Below, piece by piece: positions 1-7,033 of a stretch of 44,142 nucleotides of DNA. Position 1 is the stretch's first letter. Each line of letters starts with the position of its first letter. Both the position numbers and the translations under genes were made by a program. The DNA is taken from positions 1 through 44,142 of the forward strand of contig JBGCDW010000157.1 in NCBI GenBank assembly GCA_045105775.1, in the 5' to 3' direction. Under the pieces are notes generated by a model. That model saw nothing but the letters and a program-made list of their open reading frames with translations. It did no database searches and was not told the origin of the DNA. The stretch comes from Aureispira sp045105775. Its GTDB lineage: Bacteria > Bacteroidota > Bacteroidia > Chitinophagales > Saprospiraceae.

Positions 1-97
1 ATCTGCGTGGGTTGTACCTAAAAGGTACAAAAGTACTAGCGTATTTAGTTCATAGCAGTGCTATGGAATCAATTTTTAACGATGAGTGAGGGAAAAA
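1..97. repeat. Left-end copy of an interspersed repeat
   Basis: The reverse complement of the right end of the window is recognisable here. Shared blocks are a palindrome GGTTGTACC-N3/5-GGTACAA (10-30), a hairpin block containing CATAGCAGTGCTATG (51-65), and ATTTTTAACGATGAGT (72-87). The left copy lacks about 25 nt that the right copy has between the second and third blocks, so these are diverged members of a family and not an assembly artefact. No open reading frame spans it. It lies downstream of the minus-strand gldN paralogue. No transposase is visible, so a REP/MITE-like non-autonomous element is the most likely class. Confidence 0.7.
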
Positions 98-170
98 GAT
101 GCTTTTTTCGCTACGAATTTAGTCGTGATAATGTCTATTATGCGTGATTACTTTTTTACAACTTTTTGGT

Positions 171-1037
171 TTAATAACTCCACAAATCATGTTCAAAATT
201 AAAGATACTTTCTTGAATTTTTTGAGACTCTAGCAAAATGTCCATTGGGTTGTTGACATAATCCTTGATGCGGCGATTATAAACGTTGCCTTCTTTGATA
301 ATGTAGCTGTCAAACAAGCGTGCTTCAAATACATCTTCCCAGCTCATGCGCGCTGCATCATTATGAGGATTGAACACTTCGGTCTGTGCCAACACTTCTC
401 TCATTTCTGGATAATAGGCCCAGAACAAGGGCCCCGAATTGAGGTAATTACCATTATCATCCAACCGTTCAATAATAGGCGCGATTCCCAAAATACGCAC
501 CCCCATAGTGGAAGTTTCTTCGTCAAAGAAATACACTTCCTTAATGCGATAATGCTTAATATCTTCCCAATTCAATTCATTTTCTACTACGACCCAACTT
601 TCTTCAAAGGTATCGGGATCTATGGTATAAACCGTGTCCTTAGAAAAGCGTAGGCCACGCACTTCATCGGCGGTCATTGACGTAGAGAATCGATCATCCA
701 TTACATGATAAAATGTCATATCTCCCTGCTCTGCGCCATCAAATAAGACATTCAAAAAGGGATTGCTCTCATCCTTAAAAATATGGTTGCGTTTTTCGTT
801 AATATCAATCAAACGCCAAATTCTCTTTTCCCAGAAAACATCTTTTTCGTGTACAAAATCATAAGGAATAACACGCTCCTCGGTGTGCAAATAGCGATCA
901 TAAAAATTGTCTCTAGGGTTTTCTTTTTTAACATTGCCCGACTCTGTTAGGTTGTTGTTGGGTTGTGCAAAAAGGGCTAAAGGCGCAGCCAAACCGATCA
1001 ACAAAGACAAGGCAACCGTTTTAATGTTCTTTTTCAT
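171..1037 (-). CDS. gldN: GldN/PorN-family type IX secretion protein, second copy
   Basis: GldN is the periplasmic partner of GldK in the ring of the type IX secretion/gliding apparatus. This protein is roughly 70% identical by eye to the GldN at 9011-9916. Both share the blocks DNFYDRYL, HEKDVFWEKRIWRLIDI, VYFFDEETSTM, RILGIAPII and the C-terminus NFEHDLWSY. I start it at the internal Met that begins MKKNIKTVALSLLIG, because a signal peptide ending near LFAQ follows directly; the upstream in-frame Met would put 15 charged residues before it. Unlike the first copy it is separated from its presumed partner gldM2 (7034-8647) by a block of unrelated genes. Family assignment is firm. That it is functional is inferred from the intact frame and conserved blocks. 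Confidence 0.93.
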   Translation of the reverse strand: MKKNIKTVALSLLIGLAAPLALFAQPNNNLTESGNVKKENPRDNFYDRYLHTEERVIPYDFVHEKDVFWEKRIWRLIDINEKRNHIFKDESNPFLNVLFDGAEQGDMTFYHVMDDRFSTSMTADEVRGLRFSKDTVYTIDPDTFEESWVVVENELNWEDIKHYRIKEVYFFDEETSTMGVRILGIAPIIERLDDNGNYLNSGPLFWAYYPEMREVLAQTEVFNPHNDAARMSWEDVFEARLFDSYIIKEGNVYNRRIKDYVNNPMDILLESQKIQESIFNFEHDLWSY

Positions 1038-1159
1038 TGGTTCTTTTTTATGGTAATCAAATACCTCTTCCTTACTACCCAAGGCAAAAGCAGTCGAGAG
1101 GTTGTTTTTTACTCATAAGCTGATTTGCCTAAAAAAGATACAGCAGAAATAAAAATAAA

Positions 1160-1189
1160 TTGCGCTACCTGTCTTAAACCTTACCTTTT
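1160..1189 (+). promoter_or_regulatory. Possible Bacteroidota-type promoter of the photolyase gene
   Basis: TTG at 1160-1162 is followed after 19 nt by TACCTTTT at 1182-1189, which matches the TTG-N19/21-TAnnTTTG consensus except for the last base. Transcription would start near 1195, about a dozen nt before the ATG at 1207, implying a very short leader. One consensus base is missing, so the assignment is tentative. Confidence 0.35.
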
Positions 1190-1206
1190 CTTTGGGGTTG
1201 TATTAA

Positions 1207-2730
1207 ATGATGCAACCACAAATTAATATAGTATGGCTCAAGCGAGATGTTCGTCTAATCGATCATCCGCCCCTCTATAAAGCAGCCCAAGAAGGCTTGC
1301 CTATATTGTTGGTTTATTGTTTTGAACCTGAGCTGGTTCAACAGCCTATTTACAGTGCCCGACATTGGCGTTTTGTGATACAGGGATTGAGAGATCTATA
1401 CAGCCAGTTGCGGCCTTACCATCCTCAAAATGTTCAGGTCATTCAAGGAGATTTTATCCCCTTTTTACAAGCATTACAACAGGAAGTGGTCATCAATGCC
1501 GTTTATTCTAGCCAAGAAACGGGCATTCAATGGACTTTTGATAGAGATAAAGCCGTTAAGAAATTCTTGCAAGCACAATCTATTCCTTGGACAGAAATAA
1601 GTACAGACGGCATCCGAAGAGCGGTTTATCATCGTGATAATTGGTTTGCAGAGTGGTATGAATATATGCAATTGCCCTTGGCAACACCTGATTACAAACG
1701 CCTATCTTTTTATGCACTTTCGGCTTCTTTGTTAGAACAATTTGAAGCCAGTAGTTATACCAAACAATTTCAGACTGCCCCCATACAATTTCAACAAGGG
1801 GGCGAAACCAAAGGCTTGGATGTATTGCGCAGTTTCTTGAATGGGCGTTTTGTCAATTATGGGCGACATATCTCCAAACCTAGAGAAAGTCGAGAAAGTT
1901 GTAGTAGAGTCTCGCCTTATTTGGCTTGGGGACATTTGAGTGTGCGTTTTGTCTATCAAAAAGCCAGAAAACAACGCAAAGAACATCCAAGAGGCAAAGC
2001 ATTGTCTGCTTTTGGAACACGGCTAGGGTGGCGCAGTCATTTTATGCAAAAGTTTGAGAATGAAATTGAAATGGAAATGCGACCGCTGAATAAGGGATTT
2101 TCTGTATTAGAATACAAAAAAGATCCTGCAAAAATTGAAGCGTGGAAAACAGGCCATACAGGTTATCCTATGGTAGATGCTTGTATGCGTTGTCTGATTC
2201 ATACAGGGTATATTAATTTTAGAATGCGCGCCTTATTGGTTTCCTTCTTTTGCCATCACCTATTACAAGATTGGCGAATAGCAGCCCATCATTTGGGCCC
2301 CTTGTTCTTGGATTTTGAGCCAGGCATTCATTTCCCTCAAATTCAAATGCAGGCGAGTGTTATTGGTATTAATACCGTGCGTGTATACAACCCCATCAAG
2401 CAATCTACTGACCATGACCCCAAAGGGATTTTCATCAAACAATGGGTACCCGAACTCGCCAACTTACCAGCCATTTTTATTCATGAGCCGTGGTCTATTC
2501 CGCCCTTAGAAGCGGCACGACTCGAATTTCAATTGGAAAAAAATTATCCTTTTCCGATTATAGATGTTGTAGAAACAGGCAAACGCGCTCGAAAACTATT
2601 TTGGGCACTCCGCAAAGAGCCTATTATTAAAGCAGAAACACAAAGAATTTTAAAGATACATGTCATTCCACGAAAAAAACGAACAACAAAAACAAACGCC
2701 GCTCCCTCCAAAGAAGCTACATCCAAGTGA
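1207..2730 (+). CDS. Cryptochrome/photolyase family flavoprotein
   Basis: This 507-residue protein has an N-terminal photolyase Rossmann-like domain (WLKRDVRLIDHPPL, residues about 10-23) and a C-terminal FAD-binding helical domain. The latter shows SRVSPYLAWGHLS, GWRSHFMQKFENE, GYPMVDACMRCL, INFRMRALLVSFF and WRIAAHHLG, the usual landmarks of FAD- and DNA-binding photolyases. Its family uses FAD and light either to reverse pyrimidine dimers or to signal; sequence alone does not decide which. It is clearly distinct from the Cry-DASH at 5633-6916, lacking the DASH blocks seen there. The last 30 or so residues are Lys/Thr-rich and their codons overlap the next gene by 71 nt. The neighbouring DUF2805 gene is probably co-transcribed. 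Confidence 0.9.
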   Translation: MMQPQINIVWLKRDVRLIDHPPLYKAAQEGLPILLVYCFEPELVQQPIYSARHWRFVIQGLRDLYSQLRPYHPQNVQVIQGDFIPFLQALQQEVVINAVYSSQETGIQWTFDRDKAVKKFLQAQSIPWTEISTDGIRRAVYHRDNWFAEWYEYMQLPLATPDYKRLSFYALSASLLEQFEASSYTKQFQTAPIQFQQGGETKGLDVLRSFLNGRFVNYGRHISKPRESRESCSRVSPYLAWGHLSVRFVYQKARKQRKEHPRGKALSAFGTRLGWRSHFMQKFENEIEMEMRPLNKGFSVLEYKKDPAKIEAWKTGHTGYPMVDACMRCLIHTGYINFRMRALLVSFFCHHLLQDWRIAAHHLGPLFLDFEPGIHFPQIQMQASVIGINTVRVYNPIKQSTDHDPKGIFIKQWVPELANLPAIFIHEPWSIPPLEAARLEFQLEKNYPFPIIDVVETGKRARKLFWALRKEPIIKAETQRILKIHVIPRKKRTTKTNAAPSKEATSK

Positions 2731-3001
2731 TTTGTCCGAAGAGGATATGGATAGAATCATTGAAATGGCTTGGGAAGATCGTACGACCTTCGATGCTATA
2801 GAATTTCAATTTGGCCTGCCCGAAACGGAAGTCATTAAACTGATGCGTAATCAGATGAAAAAATCCAGCTTCAAACGCTGGCGGGCACGCGTATCGGGAC
2901 GCTCTACCAAGCACCAACAAAAACGCAATTTTGACGAAGGACGCTTCAAGTGCTCTCGCCAAAAGTCCATTAGTTTTAATAAAATTTCTAAACGAAAATA
3001 G
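2660..3001 (+). CDS. TIGR03643/DUF2805 family protein
   Basis: A 113-residue basic protein with the family core LSEEDMDRIIEMAWEDRTTF, FQFGLPETEVIKLMR and SSFKRWRARVSGR (residues about 25-82), rich in the conserved Trp and Met typical of this family. The function of the family is unknown to me; members are common in marine bacteria. The core resembles a small helix-turn-helix-like fold, but that is inference. The ATG at 2660 is the only Met before the core, so the gene really begins inside the photolyase frame, overlapping it by 71 nt in the +1-shifted frame. The C-terminal tail is Lys/Arg-rich. The overlap and shared strand suggest translational coupling and a light- or DNA-repair-related role. 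Confidence 0.88.
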   Translation: MSFHEKNEQQKQTPLPPKKLHPSDLSEEDMDRIIEMAWEDRTTFDAIEFQFGLPETEVIKLMRNQMKKSSFKRWRARVSGRSTKHQQKRNFDEGRFKCSRQKSISFNKISKRK

Positions 3002-3038
3002 ACTTCCCTATTACTAGAAAACGTCTATTTGATCTTTC

Positions 3039-3680
3039 TTAGTCCAATAGTTGTTCTTGCCGCTTTCGCAAACGCCGCGCCTTGGCCTTGGCGTGATCCC
3101 AGAGGTCGTAACTGAGGTAAGTGGTTATGGCTGTGTGTTGGTAGGTATATGGAGGAAAATATCTAAAATCCGTCACCCCCCAATGCCCTCGCATTCCCCA
3201 ACGGAAACGTTTGTAGCATAGTTCTACACCTATAACGGCATTGATATTGCCCCACTTTGCTCCTTCGTGAAAAACTCCACTTTCTCCTTGCTGTAATCCT
3301 ACATCTATTCCTCCCTTTAGAAGCAAATTCATATCCTTGTTAAAAGAAATCTGGTAGCCTCCTAAGATAGGAATTACCCAATAAAAAGTTGGCCAAGGAA
3401 TATTTCCAAATAAAGGTGTATTTCCTGCCCCAAAAGCTGTAAATGAGACCCCTGTAGTTATTCTAGCATTCTTATAAGCATATTCATACTCCACACCTAA
3501 ATAAGGATGATAATACGGTACAAAATTAACAAACTCTCCAAACACTGGTCCTTTCTTAATCTTTGGATCATAGATAGCTCTTACTCTTGAAATAGTCATC
3601 CCTCCTTGTACACTTACTTTGCTTTGAGCATTTATTTTGTCTGTAATCATTGCCAATAACAACAATAAGATTACCTTCAT
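3039..3680 (-). CDS. Predicted outer-membrane beta-barrel protein, tandem copy A
   Basis: A 213-residue protein with a signal peptide ending near KINAQ (residues 1-19), followed by alternating aromatic/polar strands such as YLGVEYEYAYKNARITTGVS and FYWVIPILGGYQISF that suggest a small eight-stranded outer-membrane barrel. It ends in a very basic helix (KAKARRLRKRQEQLLD). I do not recognise a named family. It is a duplicate of the protein at 3765-4406: residues 1-24 and about 143-213 are almost identical, whereas the middle is only around half identical. The two copies have the same length. In place of a complete upstream lipoprotein gene there is only a 52-nt relic of its 3' end, so its expression presumably depends on read-through from copy B. 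Confidence 0.75.
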   Translation of the reverse strand: MKVILLLLLAMITDKINAQSKVSVQGGMTISRVRAIYDPKIKKGPVFGEFVNFVPYYHPYLGVEYEYAYKNARITTGVSFTAFGAGNTPLFGNIPWPTFYWVIPILGGYQISFNKDMNLLLKGGIDVGLQQGESGVFHEGAKWGNINAVIGVELCYKRFRWGMRGHWGVTDFRYFPPYTYQHTAITTYLSYDLWDHAKAKARRLRKRQEQLLD

Positions 3681-3682
3681 AA

Positions 3683-3734
3683 CTATAAATTATACAAATC
3701 ATTAAATACGGTATCATCTTCATAACAGCCTTCC
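3683..3734 (-). pseudogene. Relic of the lipoprotein gene 3' end
   Basis: These 52 nt are identical to 4409-4460 and encode the last 16 residues of the upstream lipoprotein (EGCYEDDTVFNDLYNL, then stop), with the same 2-nt gap to the next ATG. No frame or start precedes it. It marks one breakpoint of the tandem duplication and shows that the duplicated unit began inside the lipoprotein gene. Confidence 0.85.
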
Positions 3735-3762
3735 TCACGATCAGAGCAAATCGACTTTCTTC

Positions 3763-4460
3763 TCTTAGTCCAATAGTTGTTCTTGCTGCTTGCGCAAACG
3801 CCGCGCCTTGGCCTTGGCGTGATCCCAGAGATCATAGCTGAGGTAAGTGGTTATGGCTGTGTGTTGGTAGGTAATTGGATCAAGATACCTAAAATCCGTC
3901 ACCCCCCAATGCCCTCGCATTCCCAAACGGAAACGTTTGTAGCATAATTCTACTCCTAGAACGGCATTGATATTGCCCCAGTAAGAGCCTGTTCCTATAA
4001 GGCCACTACTTCCTTGTTGAAAACATATTTCTGTTCCTCCTTCTACTATCAGATTCCATTTTTTGGATAAAAATATATTGTATCCTCCTAAAAGTGGAAA
4101 TGCCCAATAGTAAGTTGGCCAAGGGATTTCTCCAAAAAATGGCGTTTTATTAGATCCTAATGTTAATAATGCGATGCCTGTAGATAGGTGCAATTTTTTA
4201 TAATCATACTCATATTCAAAGCCCAAATATGGCGCGTGCAATATAGGCATATCAGAGGCTTCACTAAATGCAGGGCCTTTGTTTATATTCTTATCATACA
4301 AGGTTCTAATCTTAGATGCTGTCCAACCTCCCAAAACGCTTACTTTGCTTTGAGCATTTATTTTGTCTGTAATCATTGCCAATAACAAAAATAAGATCAC
4401 CTTCATAACTATAAATTATACAAATCATTAAATACGGTATCATCTTCATAACAGCCTTCC
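3763..4460. repeat. Tandem duplication unit 2 (barrel gene plus lipoprotein tail)
   Basis: Partner of 3037-3734. The 28 nt between the units (3735-3762) resemble the sequence just below 3037 only in a short CTTTCTT stretch, so the junction was probably formed by illegitimate recombination and not by homology between long repeats. Confidence 0.85.
3765..4406 (-). CDS. Predicted outer-membrane beta-barrel protein, tandem copy B
   Basis: Same architecture as copy A: signal peptide to about residue 19 (KINAQ), amphipathic strands with aromatic girdle residues (YLGFEYEYDYKKLHLSTGIA, PTYYWAFPLLGGYNIF), a shared block GNINAVLGVELCYKRFR, and a basic C-terminal helix. The start codon lies 2 nt after the stop of the beta/gamma-crystallin-like lipoprotein, so the two are almost certainly co-transcribed and translationally coupled. 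This copy retains the intact upstream gene and is therefore the likely parental arrangement. Function unknown. A lipoprotein-barrel pair at the cell surface is an inference from the signal sequences and the coupling. Confidence 0.78.
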   Translation of the reverse strand: MKVILFLLLAMITDKINAQSKVSVLGGWTASKIRTLYDKNINKGPAFSEASDMPILHAPYLGFEYEYDYKKLHLSTGIALLTLGSNKTPFFGEIPWPTYYWAFPLLGGYNIFLSKKWNLIVEGGTEICFQQGSSGLIGTGSYWGNINAVLGVELCYKRFRLGMRGHWGVTDFRYLDPITYQHTAITTYLSYDLWDHAKAKARRLRKQQEQLLD

Positions 4461-5446
4461 CAGATAGCTTTGATTCTAATACTAGATATCTGATCATTGA
4501 TATGACCACAAAAATGCCCCCGTACCCATTGTTGGCTTCTCATATTAAAACAAGCTCCAGGGTAGGCATTCAAGTTTGTTTTCTTGGTAAGCTGTACAAC
4601 AAACCCACAAGCATACACTCCAAAATGACTATCCTTATAATAGCCTTCTGACATTGCATCGGCCCCTTGAATATAACTCAAGCACTTAGAAGAAATACAA
4701 TCGTTCCAATTGGTGCCATCTGGCTTAAACTCTAAGGTCAAATCAGGATTGGCCGCCATCGTAAAACAATTCCAGTCTCCATAATTCCAAATAACTGTAT
4801 TGGGGGCTTGATCTACATACATTTCAGCACCTCCCAAATTATCATGTTCCCAAACAGTAAGAACAGGGTTGCTGCTTATGGCACTGCCTGTTTTGGGGCG
4901 CACAAAATTGTCATTGCTGATGCCTATAAATGCTTCCAAATCGTTGGGCAACGGCAAATTGATGTGCAATTCCTCATAAATAGCTGCTACGCCTTGTTGG
5001 GCAGCTTGTGCTACAGCTCCATCCTTAAAATCCAATATTTCTCCATACTGCGCGATTAGGCGTTCTCGCAATTCATCTATTCTTAACGAAATTTTGAATT
5101 TTCTTCCTAATAGTGGGTTGGCATGGTGTTTTTCCATGTAGTCATAGCCTTCAAACTCGCTGTCAAATAAATAAACGTGGTTCAGTGGCTGATCGCTGTA
5201 ATGAAAGGTAACAATTGGGCTTTGTGCTGTCGCTTGTTGTAGGGCTACAAAATTCTCATCTTGCACAAAATCGGCTGTACTGCCCTCTTCAAGATACAAG
5301 GGGTAAGCTTGTTCTTTATAATAATAAATAACGTCTGCTTGATTGCTCTTTTCCGTTGTTGCAACTGTTTCTACTGCTTGTTCTTTGTTACAGGCTATTA
5401 ATAGCAATAGACAACAAGTTATGGATAATAATTCTTTCATTCTCAT
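4409..5446 (-). CDS. Lipoprotein with beta/gamma-crystallin-like domain
   Basis: A 345-residue predicted lipoprotein: hydrophobic leader with lipobox LIAC (Cys19), an unassigned N-terminal region, then from about residue 195 a beta/gamma-crystallin-like domain opening VWEHDNLGGAEMYV. Two copies of the family's calcium signature (N/D-N/D-x-x-S/T-S) are visible: NDCISS at 248-253 and NDQISS at 317-322, the second in the typical IND-QISSIRI context. Domains of this family bind Ca2+ and are often secreted. There are seven cysteines in the last 120 residues, suggesting disulfides. It is the first gene of a unit with the barrel genes downstream. Substrate and role are unknown. The alternative start MKELL two codons in does not change the prediction. 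Confidence 0.8.
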   Translation of the reverse strand: MRMKELLSITCCLLLLIACNKEQAVETVATTEKSNQADVIYYYKEQAYPLYLEEGSTADFVQDENFVALQQATAQSPIVTFHYSDQPLNHVYLFDSEFEGYDYMEKHHANPLLGRKFKISLRIDELRERLIAQYGEILDFKDGAVAQAAQQGVAAIYEELHINLPLPNDLEAFIGISNDNFVRPKTGSAISSNPVLTVWEHDNLGGAEMYVDQAPNTVIWNYGDWNCFTMAANPDLTLEFKPDGTNWNDCISSKCLSYIQGADAMSEGYYKDSHFGVYACGFVVQLTKKTNLNAYPGACFNMRSQQWVRGHFCGHINDQISSIRIKAIWEGCYEDDTVFNDLYNL

Positions 5447-5632
5447 TCAACTTATACTTGTAATAATTTTTAGTGAACATAAAGATATATTTTTTTTAAA
5501 AAAACATATTAAAAACTAAAATTAAAAGCCAGCATTATAAACCCAAATAGCTCCACCCCTCTTATGAACCTCTATACTTCATGGCTGTTGTAATTGGTAT
5601 AATTCTATTATTTTGCTTAAAATCAACCAGCC
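5447..5632. other. Divergent intergenic region, lipoprotein / Cry-DASH
   Basis: AT-rich region between two divergent genes, containing a T8/A7 self-complementary stretch near 5490-5505. Near the plus-strand gene a TTG at 5588-5590 is followed by TATTTTG at 5609-5615, a poor match to the phylum promoter. Nothing else is supported. Confidence 0.3.
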
Positions 5633-6916
5633 GTGCATCCAGCCGATAAAGAAAAAACCACAGGAGATTGTTTGTATTTGTTTCAGAACAACTTGCGCTT
5701 GCGTGATAATCCCTCCTTGCAATATGCTTATTTGCATTATTGGAAAGTGGTGCCTGTGCTAATTATTCCCGATAAAGCCTATAGTTATGGCTATGGTGTG
5801 GGGCAAGAAATGGGAATTTTTCGTAGAAAATTTTGGATAGAGGCCGCTCTGGCCTTAAAGGCGGATTTGGCTAAGAAAAACATTGACTTGATTCTATTGC
5901 GTGGCAATGCGCAGACACCACACCAACTAGAGGAAATCTGTAAAGCGTATGGTTTGGAAGAGGTTATCACTTCTTATCCAAGAGGTCATTATGAGCAAAA
6001 ACGCCTAGCACATCTTTGTACCTTTGCCAAGGTCTACACTTTTGAGGATGATTCCCTCTTGAGTGCAGAAGATTTGCCTTTTAAGCATTTGCCCAAATCC
6101 TTTACCTCTTTTCGTAAAAAAATAGAAAAAGTACTACAAGTACGCGATTTGACTCAATTGCCTGTTTTTAATGCTTTTAAAAATGAGAAGGGTTTGGGGG
6201 ATAATGTTGAGCCAATAGAAGAACCCTTGCATCCCAATACGGCCCATCCCCTGCATGGTGGAGAGCAGGCAGCTTGGGATCGACTGAACCATTATTTTTG
6301 GGATACTAAATATGTAGCCCAATACAAAGAGACGCGAAATGAAATGATTGGGGCAGACTATTCTTCTAAGTTTTCGGCTTATTTGGCGGTGGGTAATCTC
6401 TCGCCTGTACAGATTTATTATGCCCTTCAGGATTTTGAGCAGCAAGTGGAGAAAAATAACAGTACGTATTGGTTGTTTTTTGAATTGCTTTGGCGGGAGT
6501 TTTTTATTTGGGTAGCGCAACGCAACGGAACAGCCATTTTCCAATTGGGGGGCATACAAAATAGGCGCGATCTTGATTTTAATGAAGATTTGAGAGCTTT
6601 TGAACGCTGGTGTCAGGGCAAGACGAAGCATCCGTTTATTGATGCCAATATGAAGGAATTGGTTGCCACGGGCTATATGAGCAATCGGGGACGACAGAAT
6701 GCCGCCAGTTATTTGATTCACAATTTGGGGGTAGATTGGCGTTGGGGAGCTGCTTTTTATGAAAAGCATTTGGTAGATTATGATCTGTCTTCTAATTGGT
6801 GCAATTGGATGTATATTGCTGGTGTGGGCAACAGTTCGCGCCATTCGGTCTTTAATCCCAATGCTCAACAACAACGTTACGATACTGCTGGAGAGTATGT
6901 TCAATTGTGGAAGTAA
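5633..6916 (+). CDS. Cryptochrome DASH
   Basis: A 427-residue Cry-DASH, the class that repairs cyclobutane dimers mainly in single-stranded or looped DNA. Hallmarks are LYLFQNNLRLRDNPSL near the N-terminus, KETRNEMIGADYSSKFSAYLA, LSPVQIYYAL, FELLWREFFIW, GYMSNRGRQNAASYLI, and the C-terminal DYDLSSNWCNWMYIAGVGNS block, all characteristic of this class. It lacks any C-terminal extension. The start is a GTG at 5633, because no ATG lies between the upstream stop and the conserved LYLFQNN strand. A terminator shared with the convergent gldM2 gene follows at 6944-6968. A second, different photolyase-family gene sits 3 kb away on the same strand, with the barrel/lipoprotein unit between them. Confidence 0.94.
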   Translation: MHPADKEKTTGDCLYLFQNNLRLRDNPSLQYAYLHYWKVVPVLIIPDKAYSYGYGVGQEMGIFRRKFWIEAALALKADLAKKNIDLILLRGNAQTPHQLEEICKAYGLEEVITSYPRGHYEQKRLAHLCTFAKVYTFEDDSLLSAEDLPFKHLPKSFTSFRKKIEKVLQVRDLTQLPVFNAFKNEKGLGDNVEPIEEPLHPNTAHPLHGGEQAAWDRLNHYFWDTKYVAQYKETRNEMIGADYSSKFSAYLAVGNLSPVQIYYALQDFEQQVEKNNSTYWLFFELLWREFFIWVAQRNGTAIFQLGGIQNRRDLDFNEDLRAFERWCQGKTKHPFIDANMKELVATGYMSNRGRQNAASYLIHNLGVDWRWGAAFYEKHLVDYDLSSNWCNWMYIAGVGNSSRHSVFNPNAQQQRYDTAGEYVQLWK

Positions 6917-6943
6917 GGGACGCATTTTCATACTACAACAAAA

Positions 6944-6968
6944 CGTTCTCCTTAGCTGAAGGAGAACG
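6944..6968 (-). terminator. Terminator between Cry-DASH and gldM2
   Basis: Perfect 10-bp stem CGTTCTCCTT / AAGGAGAACG with a 5-nt loop. On the minus strand it is followed by TTTTGTTG, giving a rho-independent terminator for gldM2. On the plus strand the following sequence is less T-rich, so it is a weaker stop for Cry-DASH. Confidence 0.75.
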
Positions 6969-7033
6969 CTTGTTGATCTACATAACCCTATGCAAATTCA
7001 TGGGAAGGGCTTGGGAAGTATTGGAGACTTGTT

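Larger units (their letters stand above)
3037..3734. repeat. Tandem duplication unit 1 (barrel gene plus relic)
   Basis: This unit matches 3763-4460 at an offset of 726 nt. Both ends are nearly identical: about 200 nt at the low-coordinate end and about 115 nt at the high-coordinate end. The middle, encoding barrel residues about 25-140, is much more diverged. The high-coordinate end carries the last 16 codons of the lipoprotein gene as a relic. Confidence 0.88.

Noticed and set aside
6134..6931. Long minus-strand frame of 265 codons opposite Cry-DASH
   Set aside because: It is antisense to a strongly conserved gene, has no recognisable family pattern, and is explained by the codon bias of Cry-DASH.
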